Positions 35,302-44,428 are shown, counted from the first letter of the stretch. The stretch is 64,000 bases of DNA from [Pseudopropionibacterium] massiliense (GCF_900607225.1 NZ_LR027842.1:1948030-2012029); one strand, 5' to 3'. Translations and numbers: made by a program. Notes: generated by a model from the letters alone, not told the origin.

Positions 35302-35778
35302 ATGTTCAGCGCCGACGAGAAGACCATCGCAGAGTTGCGGGATCTCCGCGAGTGCCTGGCCGCCGTGGATTCCGCCGAGGCCACCACCTTGGGGCTGTCC
35401 CTGGACGGCGAGTTGAACCGACATGCCCCGGATTTGACAAGGGTGTTGCTGAGGGCAGCGGATTCCGCGGGCCGACACGGCCTGGCTCTGGGGCGCACCT
35501 TGACGGCTGCCTGCTGCCGCGCCTTCTGCGCACGGCTGGGCGAACTTCACCCGGGTGCCGCGATCGAGGTACGGGTTCCCCCTTGGGCCGCGGTTCAGGT
35601 GAGTTTCGGGGACGGCCCGAAACACACCCGGGGAACACCCCCGAACGTGGTGGAGATGGAGCCCTCAACCTTTCTGGGTCTGGCAACCGGACGGCTCTGC
35701 TGGGCGGAGGCCGATGTGAAGGTGTCTGGAGCCCAGGCGGAGCGGGTGGCTGCGGCGTTTCCGCTCACAACACCCTGA
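35302..35778 (+). CDS. Sterol-carrier-like (SCP-2 fold) protein
   Basis: This 158-aa protein of actinobacteria has an N-terminal helix-rich half and a C-terminal domain with an SCP-2-like pattern (AAIEVRVPPWAAVQVSFG, then VEMEPSTFLGLATGRL, WAEA). The E-M-E/D-P-x-T-F-L-x-L-A-x-G motif is typical of actinobacterial sterol carrier family proteins. The ligand is unknown. TAGGAT lies six bases before the ATG with no Shine-Dalgarno. The last 14 bp overlap the convergent glnA2 end. Confidence 0.8.
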   Translation: MFSADEKTIAELRDLRECLAAVDSAEATTLGLSLDGELNRHAPDLTRVLLRAADSAGRHGLALGRTLTAACCRAFCARLGELHPGAAIEVRVPPWAAVQVSFGDGPKHTRGTPPNVVEMEPSTFLGLATGRLCWAEADVKVSGAQAERVAAAFPLTTP

Positions 35779-37090
35779 TGTGCCGTTCGACCTCCCATGC
35801 GGTGACCTGCCTGCGATAGGCCTCGAACTCGGCACGCTTGTTTCGCATGAAGTAGTCGAAGACGTGTTCCCCGAGCGTCTCCGCCGCGAGTTCCGAGCCC
35901 TCCATCACCCGCAGCGCCTCGTCGAGGCTGCGCGGCAGGGACTTGATTCCCATCGACCGGCGTTCCTTCTCGGTCAGCCGCCACACCGCGTCCTCGGTCT
36001 CCTCCGGCAACGGGTATTCGTTCTCGATTCCCGCGAGCCCGGCGTTCAGCATGAGCGCGAAGGCCAAGTAGGGGTTACAGGCCGGGTCCGGGGCGCGGTA
36101 TTCGATGCGGGCCGAGCTGGCCTTGCCCGGCGAGAACTGTGGAACCCGGATCAGAGCGGACCGGTTGGCCCGGCCCCAGCATGCACAGGTCGGCGCCTCC
36201 GAACCTCCCATGAGGCGTTTGTACGAGTTGACCCACTGGTTGGTCACGGCGGTGATTTCCGGGGCGTGTCTCAGCAGCCCCGCGACGAACTGCCGGGCCG
36301 TCTTCGACAACCTATACTCGTCGGCGCCGTCGTGGAAGACGTTGGTGTCCCCCTCGAACAGTGACATGTGGGTGTGCATGCCGGATCCGGCGTGCTCCGT
36401 GAAGGGTTTCGGCATGAACGTGGCATGGATGCCCTGGGAGACGGCAACTTCCCGGATGACGACCCGGAAGGTCATGATGTTGTCCGCCATGGTCAGGGCA
36501 TCCGCGTAGCGAAGGTCGATCTCGTGCTGCCCCGGTGATCCCTCGTGGTGGCTGAACTCCACGGAGATGCCCATCTGCTCCAGCATCGTGATGGCGTCGC
36601 GCCTGAAATCGGTTCCGTCGCCGAGGGTGGTGTGGTCGAAGTAGCCGCCGTCGTCGAGGGGAACCGGCGGATTGAGCCGGCCGAGCAGGAAGAACTCGAT
36701 CTCCGGGTGGATGTAGAAGGTGAACCCCATGTCGGCGGCCTTCTTCAGCGCGCGTTTCAACACGTGCCGGGGATCCGCGAAACTCGGGGAACCGTCGGGC
36801 AGCTGGATGTCGCACAACATCCTGGCCGTGCCACCATCGGTCTGCCGCCACGGCAGCACCTGAAAGGTCGACGGGTCCGGATGGACGACCATGTCCGATT
36901 CGTAGACCCGGGCGAATCCCTCGATGGCCGAGCCGTCAAAACCAACTCCCTCCGCTATGGCTCCCTCGACCTCGGCGGGTGCGATGGCCACCGACTTCAG
37001 TGATCCCAGCACATCGGTGAACCAGAGGCGCACGAACCGGATGCCTCGTTCCTCCATCGAGCGCAGCACGAACTCTGTCTGCCTGTCCAT
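35765..37090 (-). CDS. glnA2: Type I glutamine synthetase GlnA2 (alpha-type)
   Basis: The 441-aa enzyme has all glutamine-synthetase landmarks: FDGSAIEGF, HPEIEFFLLG, MPKPFTEHAGSGMH, NRSALIRVP and YRAPDPACNPYLAF. It lacks the ~25-residue insertion of GSI-beta, and the residue at the adenylylation position is Trp370 (AVWRLTEKE) instead of Tyr, so GlnE should not modify it. This matches GlnA2 of other actinobacteria, which sits next to glnE. The ATG is at 37090. Confidence 0.94.
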   Translation of the reverse strand: MDRQTEFVLRSMEERGIRFVRLWFTDVLGSLKSVAIAPAEVEGAIAEGVGFDGSAIEGFARVYESDMVVHPDPSTFQVLPWRQTDGGTARMLCDIQLPDGSPSFADPRHVLKRALKKAADMGFTFYIHPEIEFFLLGRLNPPVPLDDGGYFDHTTLGDGTDFRRDAITMLEQMGISVEFSHHEGSPGQHEIDLRYADALTMADNIMTFRVVIREVAVSQGIHATFMPKPFTEHAGSGMHTHMSLFEGDTNVFHDGADEYRLSKTARQFVAGLLRHAPEITAVTNQWVNSYKRLMGGSEAPTCACWGRANRSALIRVPQFSPGKASSARIEYRAPDPACNPYLAFALMLNAGLAGIENEYPLPEETEDAVWRLTEKERRSMGIKSLPRSLDEALRVMEGSELAAETLGEHVFDYFMRNKRAEFEAYRRQVTAWEVERHIRVL

Positions 37091-37185
37091 GGCACTAGTG
37101 TGCCGCAGCCCGCCTCGCTTCCGGGGCCACGCCCTGCCGGAAACCCCGAATGAGCGTGTTCAACCGGAGCCTCATAATGGGTTTC

Positions 37186-38034
37186 ATGGCGACGCCCGGA
37201 TGGTACCCCGATCCCGACGGTTCCGAGAACCCCCGTTACTGGAACGGAGAAAGCTGGGAAGACCTCGCCACCGCGAAGACCGAGGGAGGCTCCCCGTTCC
37301 GGAGCGGCGCGTGGATTCTCGGGGCAGGAATCCTCACTCTCCTGATCGTGGTTTCCGTCATCCTCTGGCAGCCGTGGAGGAGTAATCCCTGGAGCGCCCC
37401 CACGGACACGAATTCGGCCCGTCCAACCGGCCGTCAGTGGGATGAAACCGCACCCTCCGAGACCCCCACGTCTCCCCAGCCGGCCGACGGTCAGGGACGC
37501 CCCATCGCATGCCCCATAGTGCGGGAGGTCAGCTCGAGAACCTCCCAGAACGGCTGGTTCTTCTCCGGAGGCGTGAAATACCAAGGGGTGCCCGGCTGGC
37601 GGGAGAACGGAGGCCACTTCATTGATTTCACCTCGGAGCGTTCCGGACAGGACGATCCTGTGGCAGGTTCCTGGGTGGCGGTGACCGCGATCGGGCAGCT
37701 GTCGAAGAAGGACTACAGCGCGGACGCCCGTACCGCTGCCAAGCAACTCATCAGCTGCTTGTCAACCTCCTACTACTACAGCCATCTGGAACGGGTCGAG
37801 GTCCTGGAGGACAAATCCTATCGCACCACGGACGGCGTGGAGGGATGGCTGATCCGGGCCAACTTCTGGAATGAACCCGGCTACTACGAAGTGCTCGGCG
37901 ACGAGGTGGTGGTGGTCATCCTGGATCAAGGAGTCACCGACACCGTCACCCTCTTCCACACCCAGGCTCCCATCGATGATTCCTCCCGAAAGGAACTGGT
38001 CAAAAGAAGCCTGGATTCCCTGAGCCGCTCCTGA
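37186..38034 (+). CDS. DUF2510 membrane protein, copy 1
   Basis: The 282-aa protein begins with the DUF2510 motif (PGWYPDPDG, then RYWNGESW), followed by one membrane helix (residues ~42-62), a Pro/Thr-rich linker, and an extracytoplasmic domain of ~170 residues containing VAVTAIGQLSKKDY and CLSTSYYYS. The start at 37186 is chosen because CATAAT lies seven bases upstream; the ATG at 37177 is the alternative. Function unknown. Its extracytoplasmic domain is related to those of the next two genes. Confidence 0.8.
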   Translation: MATPGWYPDPDGSENPRYWNGESWEDLATAKTEGGSPFRSGAWILGAGILTLLIVVSVILWQPWRSNPWSAPTDTNSARPTGRQWDETAPSETPTSPQPADGQGRPIACPIVREVSSRTSQNGWFFSGGVKYQGVPGWRENGGHFIDFTSERSGQDDPVAGSWVAVTAIGQLSKKDYSADARTAAKQLISCLSTSYYYSHLERVEVLEDKSYRTTDGVEGWLIRANFWNEPGYYEVLGDEVVVVILDQGVTDTVTLFHTQAPIDDSSRKELVKRSLDSLSRS

Positions 38035-38104
38035 CGAAATGACGGCGAACCGCCTTTCGTGGGTTCGCCCGACAGCATCCGAGTCTCCCTCTACCATGGA
38101 TCCC

Positions 38105-39073
38105 ATGGCTGCTCCCCCCGGTTGGTATCCAGATCCGCAGAATCCCCACCGCAAACGCTACTGGGACGGCGTCCGCTGGACCGTGCACGTGCAGAACCCA
38201 CCAACTTCATCGGCCACACCACCCGAGCCAGAGTCCGGTTACCCGACGCAACCACAGACGTACTCCGAGACGTCCGGTTACCCGCAGGCCCACATCCCCT
38301 CGACCGCCGCGTCCTCATCGCCCAGGAGATCCCGGCACATCGTTTTGTGGATGGCCATGGGCATGGTCATCACCCTGCTCATCGGGGGCGGTCTGCTGCT
38401 GCTGCTGAACAGGCCACAGCCAACGAGCCAACCCGGTTCTCCCGCATCACAGAGCACGGCCTCGGGGGCCTCCCCCGGTGCTTCGACGACCCCCGATGCC
38501 TCGGGAAGTTCCGGTGCGGGAGTCAAGGTGGGCGATGTGTTGCGCGGGGAGAGCAACTGTCCGGCAACTGCCAACGATGCCCAAGGGGTGCTGACCGGAG
38601 GACGCATCATGTCACCGGGAGGGCTCAGTTATCCGGCTATACAGGACTTCTCCCCCTCACCGGTCAGCTACGGCTTCATCCATCAGTCGAATTCGATGAC
38701 GAAGAGCTACCCGGGTCACGATGGGCAGGCAGTCGTGACCGTCGGCACCCTCAGGAAGGAGGATGGCTTCGACGGCGCTGTCAGCAGCGCGGTCCGGGTC
38801 ATCCAATGCGTGATAGCCAGCCCGACGTTCTACAACAACAAGCCCGCCGCCGAGGTGACCCGGATCACGGAGAACCGGGACGACGGCACCGTCGTTCTCC
38901 AGGTTCACGTCCCGGTCGAGGGCAGAGCCGGTGGCGCGGGTGACACGCTTGCGGTGGCGATCTACCCGGAGAAGTCGCGCAAGCAGGTGGTCCTCTCTCT
39001 CGTTCCTCAGGATGACCCTGCCACCTTGGGAGCCGTCAACGCCGCTCTGGGCGAGCTCAGCCTGAACTCATAA
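38105..39073 (+). CDS. DUF2510 membrane protein, copy 2
   Basis: The 322-aa protein has PPGWYPDPQNPHRKRYWDGVRW, a Pro/Ser/Tyr-rich cytoplasmic linker, one membrane helix (residues ~80-102), a Ser/Thr/Pro linker and an extracytoplasmic domain (SPVSYGFIHQSNSMTKSY; VVTVGTLRKEDGFDGAVSSAVRV). TACCAT lies seven bases before the ATG. The extracytoplasmic part resembles copies 1 and 3 in order of motifs though the sequence has drifted. Function unknown. Confidence 0.8.
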   Translation: MAAPPGWYPDPQNPHRKRYWDGVRWTVHVQNPPTSSATPPEPESGYPTQPQTYSETSGYPQAHIPSTAASSSPRRSRHIVLWMAMGMVITLLIGGGLLLLLNRPQPTSQPGSPASQSTASGASPGASTTPDASGSSGAGVKVGDVLRGESNCPATANDAQGVLTGGRIMSPGGLSYPAIQDFSPSPVSYGFIHQSNSMTKSYPGHDGQAVVTVGTLRKEDGFDGAVSSAVRVIQCVIASPTFYNNKPAAEVTRITENRDDGTVVLQVHVPVEGRAGGAGDTLAVAIYPEKSRKQVVLSLVPQDDPATLGAVNAALGELSLNS

Positions 39074-39126
39074 ACACACATCGTCGTCCCGGGGTGGTGA
39101 CTGCCCCGGCACATAGGATGAGGACC

Positions 39127-40143
39127 ATGTCAGAACCAGGTTGGTACCCGGACCCGCAGGACAATACGCAAAAACGTTTCTGGAACGGCGCCGAGTGGAC
39201 GGAACAGATCAGGACGAAGGACGGGGATGCGCGCCCCGTGTTGCTCCCCTCGACGTCCATCCGGCGGAGCAACACCGTTTTATGGAGCGTGCTGGTGCTG
39301 GTGCTCTGTCTACTCGTCGGGAGCGGCTGGTGGTTGTCGACGAACGTCAATCAGAGCAGCTCGGCCCCACACCCGGACTCACCCGGTGGGCAGCCCCCCT
39401 CGACAACTGCTGGGGCGACTTCACCAACTGAATCGGGTTCCTCGCCAGCGGCCGACCCTGCTCCCTCGGCGGTCCACACCACCCAGGCCTCACTGGGGGA
39501 CGGACGCCCCCGGACCCCGGAGCAGATCGCAGCAGACCCGACCAGCACGGAGAACCCCGAAAGTTTGAAGATAGGCGATCCCATACCTGTTATCCCCAAC
39601 CCTGAAACAGCGACAGGGGGAGAGGCTAAGAGCGAGATAAGAGACGGACGTCTCACCTCCCAAGCCGAGCCCGGTCTCAGTATCCCTGAAATTAAAGGTT
39701 TCTCAACGACAGGGCAAGAAGGCGCTACTGAAAAATACATCTATCAAGGAAACACCCTCGCCAAGCAATACGACGCATTCAAGGCCGGTGCTCAAACTCC
39801 CGGGTCTACGGTGACTCTCGGCACATTGAAAGCAGATGAAGGATTCACAGAGGTACTCCACTCGGCAGTGCTCGTCGCATCCTACCTGGCTGGGGGCAGA
39901 ACCACACGGATCGAAGATGTCAGGTACATGCCCGAGGCAAATGCAGCTTGGCTGAGCATCGAAGTCGATCTTCCACCCGACCGATTCCCCGGCCTTAAGA
40001 AGAATTACGTTTCTGTTTTCACCTGCCTACGCGATGGGGTCATGCATGTTGCCCTGCTCGACCTACTCGACGTGACGAAACAGGACGCGGAAAGCTACGA
40101 CGCCATCTGGGCCGCTTTCCAGGACATGAGGCTGCCATCCTGA
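39127..40143 (+). CDS. DUF2510 membrane protein, copy 3
   Basis: The 338-aa protein has EPGWYPDPQDNTQKRFWNG, one membrane helix (residues ~44-63), a long Ser/Pro/Ala linker and an extracytoplasmic domain (EKYIYQGNTLAKQYDAF; STVTLGTLKADEGFTEVLHSAVLV) clearly parallel to copy 2. The DNA of the C-terminal domain (about 39540-40140) is richer in A/T than its neighbours, suggesting a different recent history. TAGGAT lies seven bases before the ATG and GAGG is also present. Confidence 0.8.
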   Translation: MSEPGWYPDPQDNTQKRFWNGAEWTEQIRTKDGDARPVLLPSTSIRRSNTVLWSVLVLVLCLLVGSGWWLSTNVNQSSSAPHPDSPGGQPPSTTAGATSPTESGSSPAADPAPSAVHTTQASLGDGRPRTPEQIAADPTSTENPESLKIGDPIPVIPNPETATGGEAKSEIRDGRLTSQAEPGLSIPEIKGFSTTGQEGATEKYIYQGNTLAKQYDAFKAGAQTPGSTVTLGTLKADEGFTEVLHSAVLVASYLAGGRTTRIEDVRYMPEANAAWLSIEVDLPPDRFPGLKKNYVSVFTCLRDGVMHVALLDLLDVTKQDAESYDAIWAAFQDMRLPS

Positions 40144-40198
40144 CCACTCGCTCACGGGCCGCAGGACTCAGCGATCTAGTCGCTGATACTGTGGCCGC

Positions 40199-41053
40199 GT
40201 GAGTCCAGTAACCCCCCACCAGATCACCCCCCGCCTGGAGGTCCCGGCAACGATCGCGCGGCCTCCGTACGTCGGGAAACGGGCCCCGAAACGCTACGAG
40301 GGCGACGACGTCCAGCCCCCGGAGATCATCGAGGCGATGCGGGAGGCCGGAGCAATCGCCTGCGAAGCGATGCACGAGGCCGGTAGGGCGGTGCAACCCG
40401 GAGTCACCACCGACGAACTGGATCGGATAGTCCACACCTACATCCTGGATCACGGCGCCTACCCGTCCACTCTCGGCTATCGGGGTTTCCCGAAGTCCTG
40501 CTGCACGTCCGTGAACGAGGTAATCTGCCACGGCATCCCGGATCTGCGGCCCCTCGAGGATGGTGACATCGTGAAGATCGACGTGACGGCCTACAAGAAC
40601 GGGGTCCACGGCGACAACTGTTACACCTTCCTCTGCGGTGACGTGGACGAGAAGTCGCGCCTGCTCACGGAACGCACCCAGGAAGCCATGAACCGTGCCA
40701 TCAAGGCTGTCAAACCAGGGCGATCCACCTCGGTGATAGGACGCGTCATCGAGTCCTACGCGAAGCGTTTCGGCTACGGGGTGGTGCGCGAGTACACCGG
40801 GCACGGCGTCCACACCGCCTTCCACTCGGGGCTGGTGATCCTCCACTACGACGAGCCCCGTTATTCCACCCGAATCCGCCCCGGAATGACCTTCACCATC
40901 GAACCGATGCTGACCCTGGGTTCCCCCGAGTCCGAGGTCTGGAAGGACGACTGGACCGTCATCACCCTCGACGGCTCACGCTGCGCCCAGTTCGAGCAGA
41001 CGCTGGTGGTGACCGATACCGGAGCCGAGATCATCACGGCCCCCCGTGGTTGA
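40199..41053 (+). CDS. map: Methionine aminopeptidase type I
   Basis: The 284-aa metalloenzyme removes initiator methionine. It has the actinobacterial N-terminal extension with [12 protein letters not shown], then CHGIPD (substrate His), [17 protein letters not shown] (metal Asp pair), [11 protein letters not shown] (metal His), and FTIEPML and FEQTL (metal Glu). A GTG start at 40199 follows GATACTGT, a -10-like box, with no Shine-Dalgarno. Confidence 0.95.
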   Translation: MSPVTPHQITPRLEVPATIARPPYVGKRAPKRYEGDDVQPPEIIEAMREAGAIACEAMHEAGRAVQPGVTTDELDRIVHTYILDHGAYPSTLGYRGFPKSCCTSVNEVICHGIPDLRPLEDGDIVKIDVTAYKNGVHGDNCYTFLCGDVDEKSRLLTERTQEAMNRAIKAVKPGRSTSVIGRVIESYAKRFGYGVVREYTGHGVHTAFHSGLVILHYDEPRYSTRIRPGMTFTIEPMLTLGSPESEVWKDDWTVITLDGSRCAQFEQTLVVTDTGAEIITAPRG

Positions 41054-41345
41054 CCGTCCGGCTGTGTGGCGGAGGGGTCAGTTCTCCGACATGTCCAAAG
41101 ATGTGAACGTGAGGTGATGAGTCGCTCCCGTCAACCCCGGTACGGTCCCTGTCGCGATCGGGGGGCATGGTGGTGCCCTCCAACGACGAAGATGTCCCGG
41201 CGCCGCATCGGTTTACCGTGGCAATCCCGGGACGAGTGGGAAACCGGCATTTACCGCTGCTGATGGCCGGGGCCGGAACGACCCTGCCGGAGACTAACCT
41301 GCTGCTCTGCGGTGCCGTCCCGGCGCCGGGAAAGGAAGCGACAGC

Positions 41346-41687
41346 GTGAAATCTCAACTGCTCAAGAGGTCGGTGGCCGTTCTGGCCGCGGCCGCCATCG
41401 TTTTTGGTGTGACCGGTTGCGGTGGAGGAAAACCGAGCAAGGATGCCGTCAAGGCGGGAGTGGCCAAGTCCTACAAGGACAACGGAGGTGGTGTCACCAA
41501 CGAGGACGCGATCAACAACTACGCCGGGTGCATAGTCGAGAAGACCTATGACAGCCTGAACGACTCAGCTCTCCAGAAACTCGCCGACGGCAAGGTCGAC
41601 CTGAACGGCAAGGTCTCCGAGGACGGCTTCGAGAGCGTCTACCAGGTACGTGAGGAGTGCTCCAGCCATTTGGTCAGTGAGAAGTGA
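41346..41687 (+). CDS. Small lipoprotein
   Basis: The 113-aa protein has a Lys-rich N-terminus, a hydrophobic signal and a lipobox VTGC (Cys near residue 25), then a soluble domain with two further cysteines (NYAGCIVEK, REECSSHL) that could form a disulfide. GTG start with GGAAG upstream. No family recognised. The 292 bp upstream (41054-41345) holds no other feature I can support. Confidence 0.75.
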   Translation: MKSQLLKRSVAVLAAAAIVFGVTGCGGGKPSKDAVKAGVAKSYKDNGGGVTNEDAINNYAGCIVEKTYDSLNDSALQKLADGKVDLNGKVSEDGFESVYQVREECSSHLVSEK

Positions 41688-41700
41688 ATCTCGACTGCTA

Positions 41701-41728
41701 CGGGCTGGCCGGTCAGGCGGCCGGCCCG
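41701..41728 (+). terminator. GC-rich hairpin after the lipoprotein gene
   Basis: CGGGCTGGCCG pairs with CGGCCGGCCCG (one G-T pair) around a six-base loop, 14 bp past the stop. No T tract. It may end transcription of the lipoprotein gene, or of rnpB on the other strand. Confidence 0.5.
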
Positions 41729-41842
41729 TACGCCGGTTGCCGACATCACCTGCACCGAGAACGTTGAGGCCCCGGTCGTTGGCCGCCCCGCCGTGCGGCG
41801 CTTCCACCACGTGATGCCAAGGGCTCACCACCGTGCCGTTCG

Positions 41843-42218
41843 GGGACGAGCCGGCCTGTAAGCCGGATTTTGTCTGACGATGATCATCCATCTGAGGCCC
41901 GCCGTTGCCGACGGGCTCCTGCAACCTACCCGGAAACCTCGCGCGAGCAGCGCTCAGGCGGTTTCCGCGGCCGGCGAACCGGCCTTCTTGGTCTTGCTCC
42001 GGGTGGGGTTTACCGAGCTGCGCCGGTCACCCGGCGCACTGGTGGTCTCTTGCACCACCGTTTCACCCTTACCCGGCCGCTGGGCCGGGCGGTCTGTTCT
42101 CTGTGGCACTGTCCCGCGGGTCACCCCGGGTGGGTGTTACCCACCACCCTGCTCTGCGGAGTCCGGACTTTCCTCAGCCCGGTTTCCCGGGCCGCGATCA
42201 CCCGGCCGACTCGTCCGG
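41843..42218 (-). ncRNA. rnpB: RNase P RNA
   Basis: The minus strand gives a ~376-nt bacterial type A RNase P RNA. The P1 arms CGGACGAG and CTCGTC close the molecule. The universally conserved GAGGAAAGTCCGGACTCC lies near the 5' end, GGTAAGGGTGAAACGGTGGTGCAAGAGACCACCAG in the middle, and ACAAAATCCGGCTTACAGG near the 3' end. It is the catalytic subunit for tRNA 5' processing. It starts 28 nt after the stop of the RNB ribonuclease gene on the same strand. Confidence 0.97.
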
Positions 42219-42245
42219 GAGGCAAGTCTAGCTCTCCATCGCTCC

Positions 42246-43688
42246 TCAAGCGGCATGGGAGAACACCGTCCTGCCCTCGCTGAGATCGACCTCTTCCAGC
42301 CGAACCCGAACCGCCCGGCCGGGTTCACGACCCTCCGCGGACAGTTTCGCCTCCACCGCAGGGGCGGCGATCTGGAAGGTTCCCATCCCGGACCTCGGAT
42401 TGACATCGATGAGGACAGCGTCGAAGACCTCCCCCACCCGCGCCTGGAGGACCAACGCCTCCGCCAGATCCACCACCGCATGTTCCCAGGCCCGAGCGCG
42501 GCGGTTGCTGGCCGCCATCAGTTCCGGCAGCCCGGCGAGGTTCTCACGCACCCACCCGGGAACCGACTCCCCCAGCCCGATGCTCACGCAGGTCTCGGAC
42601 GCGAAGCGGTCCACCAGACGCCGCAGGGGCGCGGTGACGTGGGTGTAGCGGGCCGCCAGGGCGGCGTGTCCCAGGTCGTCGCCGGGCAACGACCCATCGA
42701 AACTTCGGTAACCGGCTCCCCGGAACAGCGATGTGCAGCGGGCGAGCACCGCGAGCTCCGCGGGCTCCCCCGGTTCCAGACCCCGGACGAAATCCGGGTA
42801 CGGCTGCGTGACGGGCCAGTCGACCCCCAGCGCCCCGGCGCTGAGACGAAGGCGATCGATCGCCTCAGGGGCAGCAGCCGGCAGGGTTCTCAGGATCCCG
42901 ACCGCTGCACCCACCATGAGCTCGGCCGCAGCCATACCGGTCAGGAGCGAGACCTGGGCGTTGTGCCTCTCCACCGGGAGCGGCGAACGAAACCTCGTCA
43001 GCCATGTTCCGTTCTCCGCGATGATCTCCTGGCTGGGCAGGTTGAGGGAGACACCCCCACGTTCGGCCTCGAGGCGTTGCCTCAGTTCGCCGACGACGGA
43101 CAGCAATGCGACGCTCGGGTGAACCCGGCCCGCGTTCGCATCCGCCTGGACCTCCTCATAGGAGAGTTGCGCGTGCGAACGAACCAGGGCCCGTTCGACG
43201 CCCACCCCCGTGGACACCCCATCAGCGTCCAGATCGTGGGTCCACAGCACCACCGGACGGGGTCTACCATCGGCCAGCAGGGATCCGACGCCCTCCGAGA
43301 AGGAATCGGGATACAGCGGCACCCTGGCCCCGGGCGCGTACAACGTCTCCCCACGTCGCTTCGCCTCGGCCTCCAGGGCGGATCCCGGTCTCACCCACGC
43401 CGCGACATCCGCGATGGCGTAGTACACCCGGTATCCCGATCCGTTCCGTTCGACCCGAACGGCCTGGTCCAGATCCTTCGAGGATGCGGGGTCAACCGTG
43501 ACGAACTCCACGCTGGTCCGGTCGACGTGCCGAGGGAAATCGGGAGGGTCCTTCCGGAGGTTCTCCGACTCGGCGAGCACTTCGCTGGGGAAACCGACCG
43601 TCACCCCCAGCCTGCTGCGAAGCAGATCGAGTCCCTCTACAACATCGTGGGGAGGCGCCGGGGAGACCTTGAGTTCGCGGCTCGGCAT
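42246..43688 (-). CDS. RNB-domain exoribonuclease (RNase II/R family)
   Basis: The 480-aa protein is mostly RNB domain: VDPASSKDLDQAV carries the catalytic Asp residues, YYAIADVAAWV and YTHVTAPLRRLVDRF are family signatures. It lacks the cold-shock domains of RNase R and has only a short C-terminal beta-rich region. This short architecture is common in actinobacteria. It degrades RNA 3' to 5'. The ATG at 43688 overlaps the upstream stop (TGATG). Confidence 0.9.
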   Translation of the reverse strand: MPSRELKVSPAPPHDVVEGLDLLRSRLGVTVGFPSEVLAESENLRKDPPDFPRHVDRTSVEFVTVDPASSKDLDQAVRVERNGSGYRVYYAIADVAAWVRPGSALEAEAKRRGETLYAPGARVPLYPDSFSEGVGSLLADGRPRPVVLWTHDLDADGVSTGVGVERALVRSHAQLSYEEVQADANAGRVHPSVALLSVVGELRQRLEAERGGVSLNLPSQEIIAENGTWLTRFRSPLPVERHNAQVSLLTGMAAAELMVGAAVGILRTLPAAAPEAIDRLRLSAGALGVDWPVTQPYPDFVRGLEPGEPAELAVLARCTSLFRGAGYRSFDGSLPGDDLGHAALAARYTHVTAPLRRLVDRFASETCVSIGLGESVPGWVRENLAGLPELMAASNRRARAWEHAVVDLAEALVLQARVGEVFDAVLIDVNPRSGMGTFQIAAPAVEAKLSAEGREPGRAVRVRLEEVDLSEGRTVFSHAA

Positions 43689-44428
43689 CAAAGGCCCGAA
43701 TCAGCCGTCCGAACTAGAATCCGGTCACACTCGACGCATCTGAGAACCTCGTTCTCCGGCGCCTTGCGGTACGTGTCGAGATCCGAGACGGTGATTTCCA
43801 GCTGGCATCCGCTGCACCGGCCACGATACAGCCTGGCCGCCCCGAGCCCGCTGTGCGCGCGGATCTTCTCGTAGAGGGCCAGCAACGCGGCCGGAAGCCT
43901 CCCGGCTTCGGATGTCCGGCTGGATGTGATGGCCTTTGCTTCTGCGCTCAACTTGCCGACCTCGGCGTCACGAACGGCGACCTCGGCACGCATCGTCTCC
44001 TCGACCTCCTTCTTCCGGCTGGCAAGTTCATCGCGTTCAGCGGTGGCCTCCTCGAGCTGCCCCAACAGATCGAGCTCGGCATCCTCCAGTTCGGTTATCC
44101 GCCGCTTGATGCGCTCCACCTCCTCCATGAGCTCCCGAAGCACCTTCGGGTCCGTGATGGAACCGTCCTCAACCCGTCTGCTTTCCCTGTCCAACCGGGT
44201 TCTCACCGGGGTCAGGTCGGATTCCGCCCGACGAACCGAGAGCTCCAGATCCCCCACCCGGGTGGTGACGGCCACCAGATCATCGGTGATGGCCTGCCGA
44301 TTCTTCATCAGCTCAGCGATGCGGGCGTGGTGCGGCAGCTTCTTGGCGGTGTGCTGCAAACGCCCGATCTCGGAGTCGAGTTCAGCCAGGGTGAGCAGGC
44401 GTTGCTGGTCAGCGGGGTCTGCGAGCAT
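43688..44428 (-). CDS. Coiled-coil C4-type zinc-ribbon protein
   Basis: The 246-aa protein has a long heptad-rich coiled coil (residues ~5-170) and a C-terminal zinc ribbon with CSGCQ and CVECD. This is the CT398/HP0958-like family of putative RNA- or nucleic-acid-binding proteins, in actinobacteria usually beside RNase HI or Nif3. Its coupling to an RNase gene and rnpB fits a role in RNA handling, which is inference. The ATG at 44428 follows GGAAGGA. Confidence 0.87.
   Translation of the reverse strand: MLADPADQQRLLTLAELDSEIGRLQHTAKKLPHHARIAELMKNRQAITDDLVAVTTRVGDLELSVRRAESDLTPVRTRLDRESRRVEDGSITDPKVLRELMEEVERIKRRITELEDAELDLLGQLEEATAERDELASRKKEVEETMRAEVAVRDAEVGKLSAEAKAITSSRTSEAGRLPAALLALYEKIRAHSGLGAARLYRGRCSGCQLEITVSDLDTYRKAPENEVLRCVECDRILVRTADSGL

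Noticed and set aside
41054-41345. Possible small genes between map and the lipoprotein
   Set aside because: Several short frames exist on both strands but none has a ribosome site or leaderless box with a plausible protein.
41880-43874. A 664-codon plus-strand frame over rnpB and the RNB gene
   Set aside because: It reads through RNase P RNA in antisense and opposite the RNB catalytic motif.
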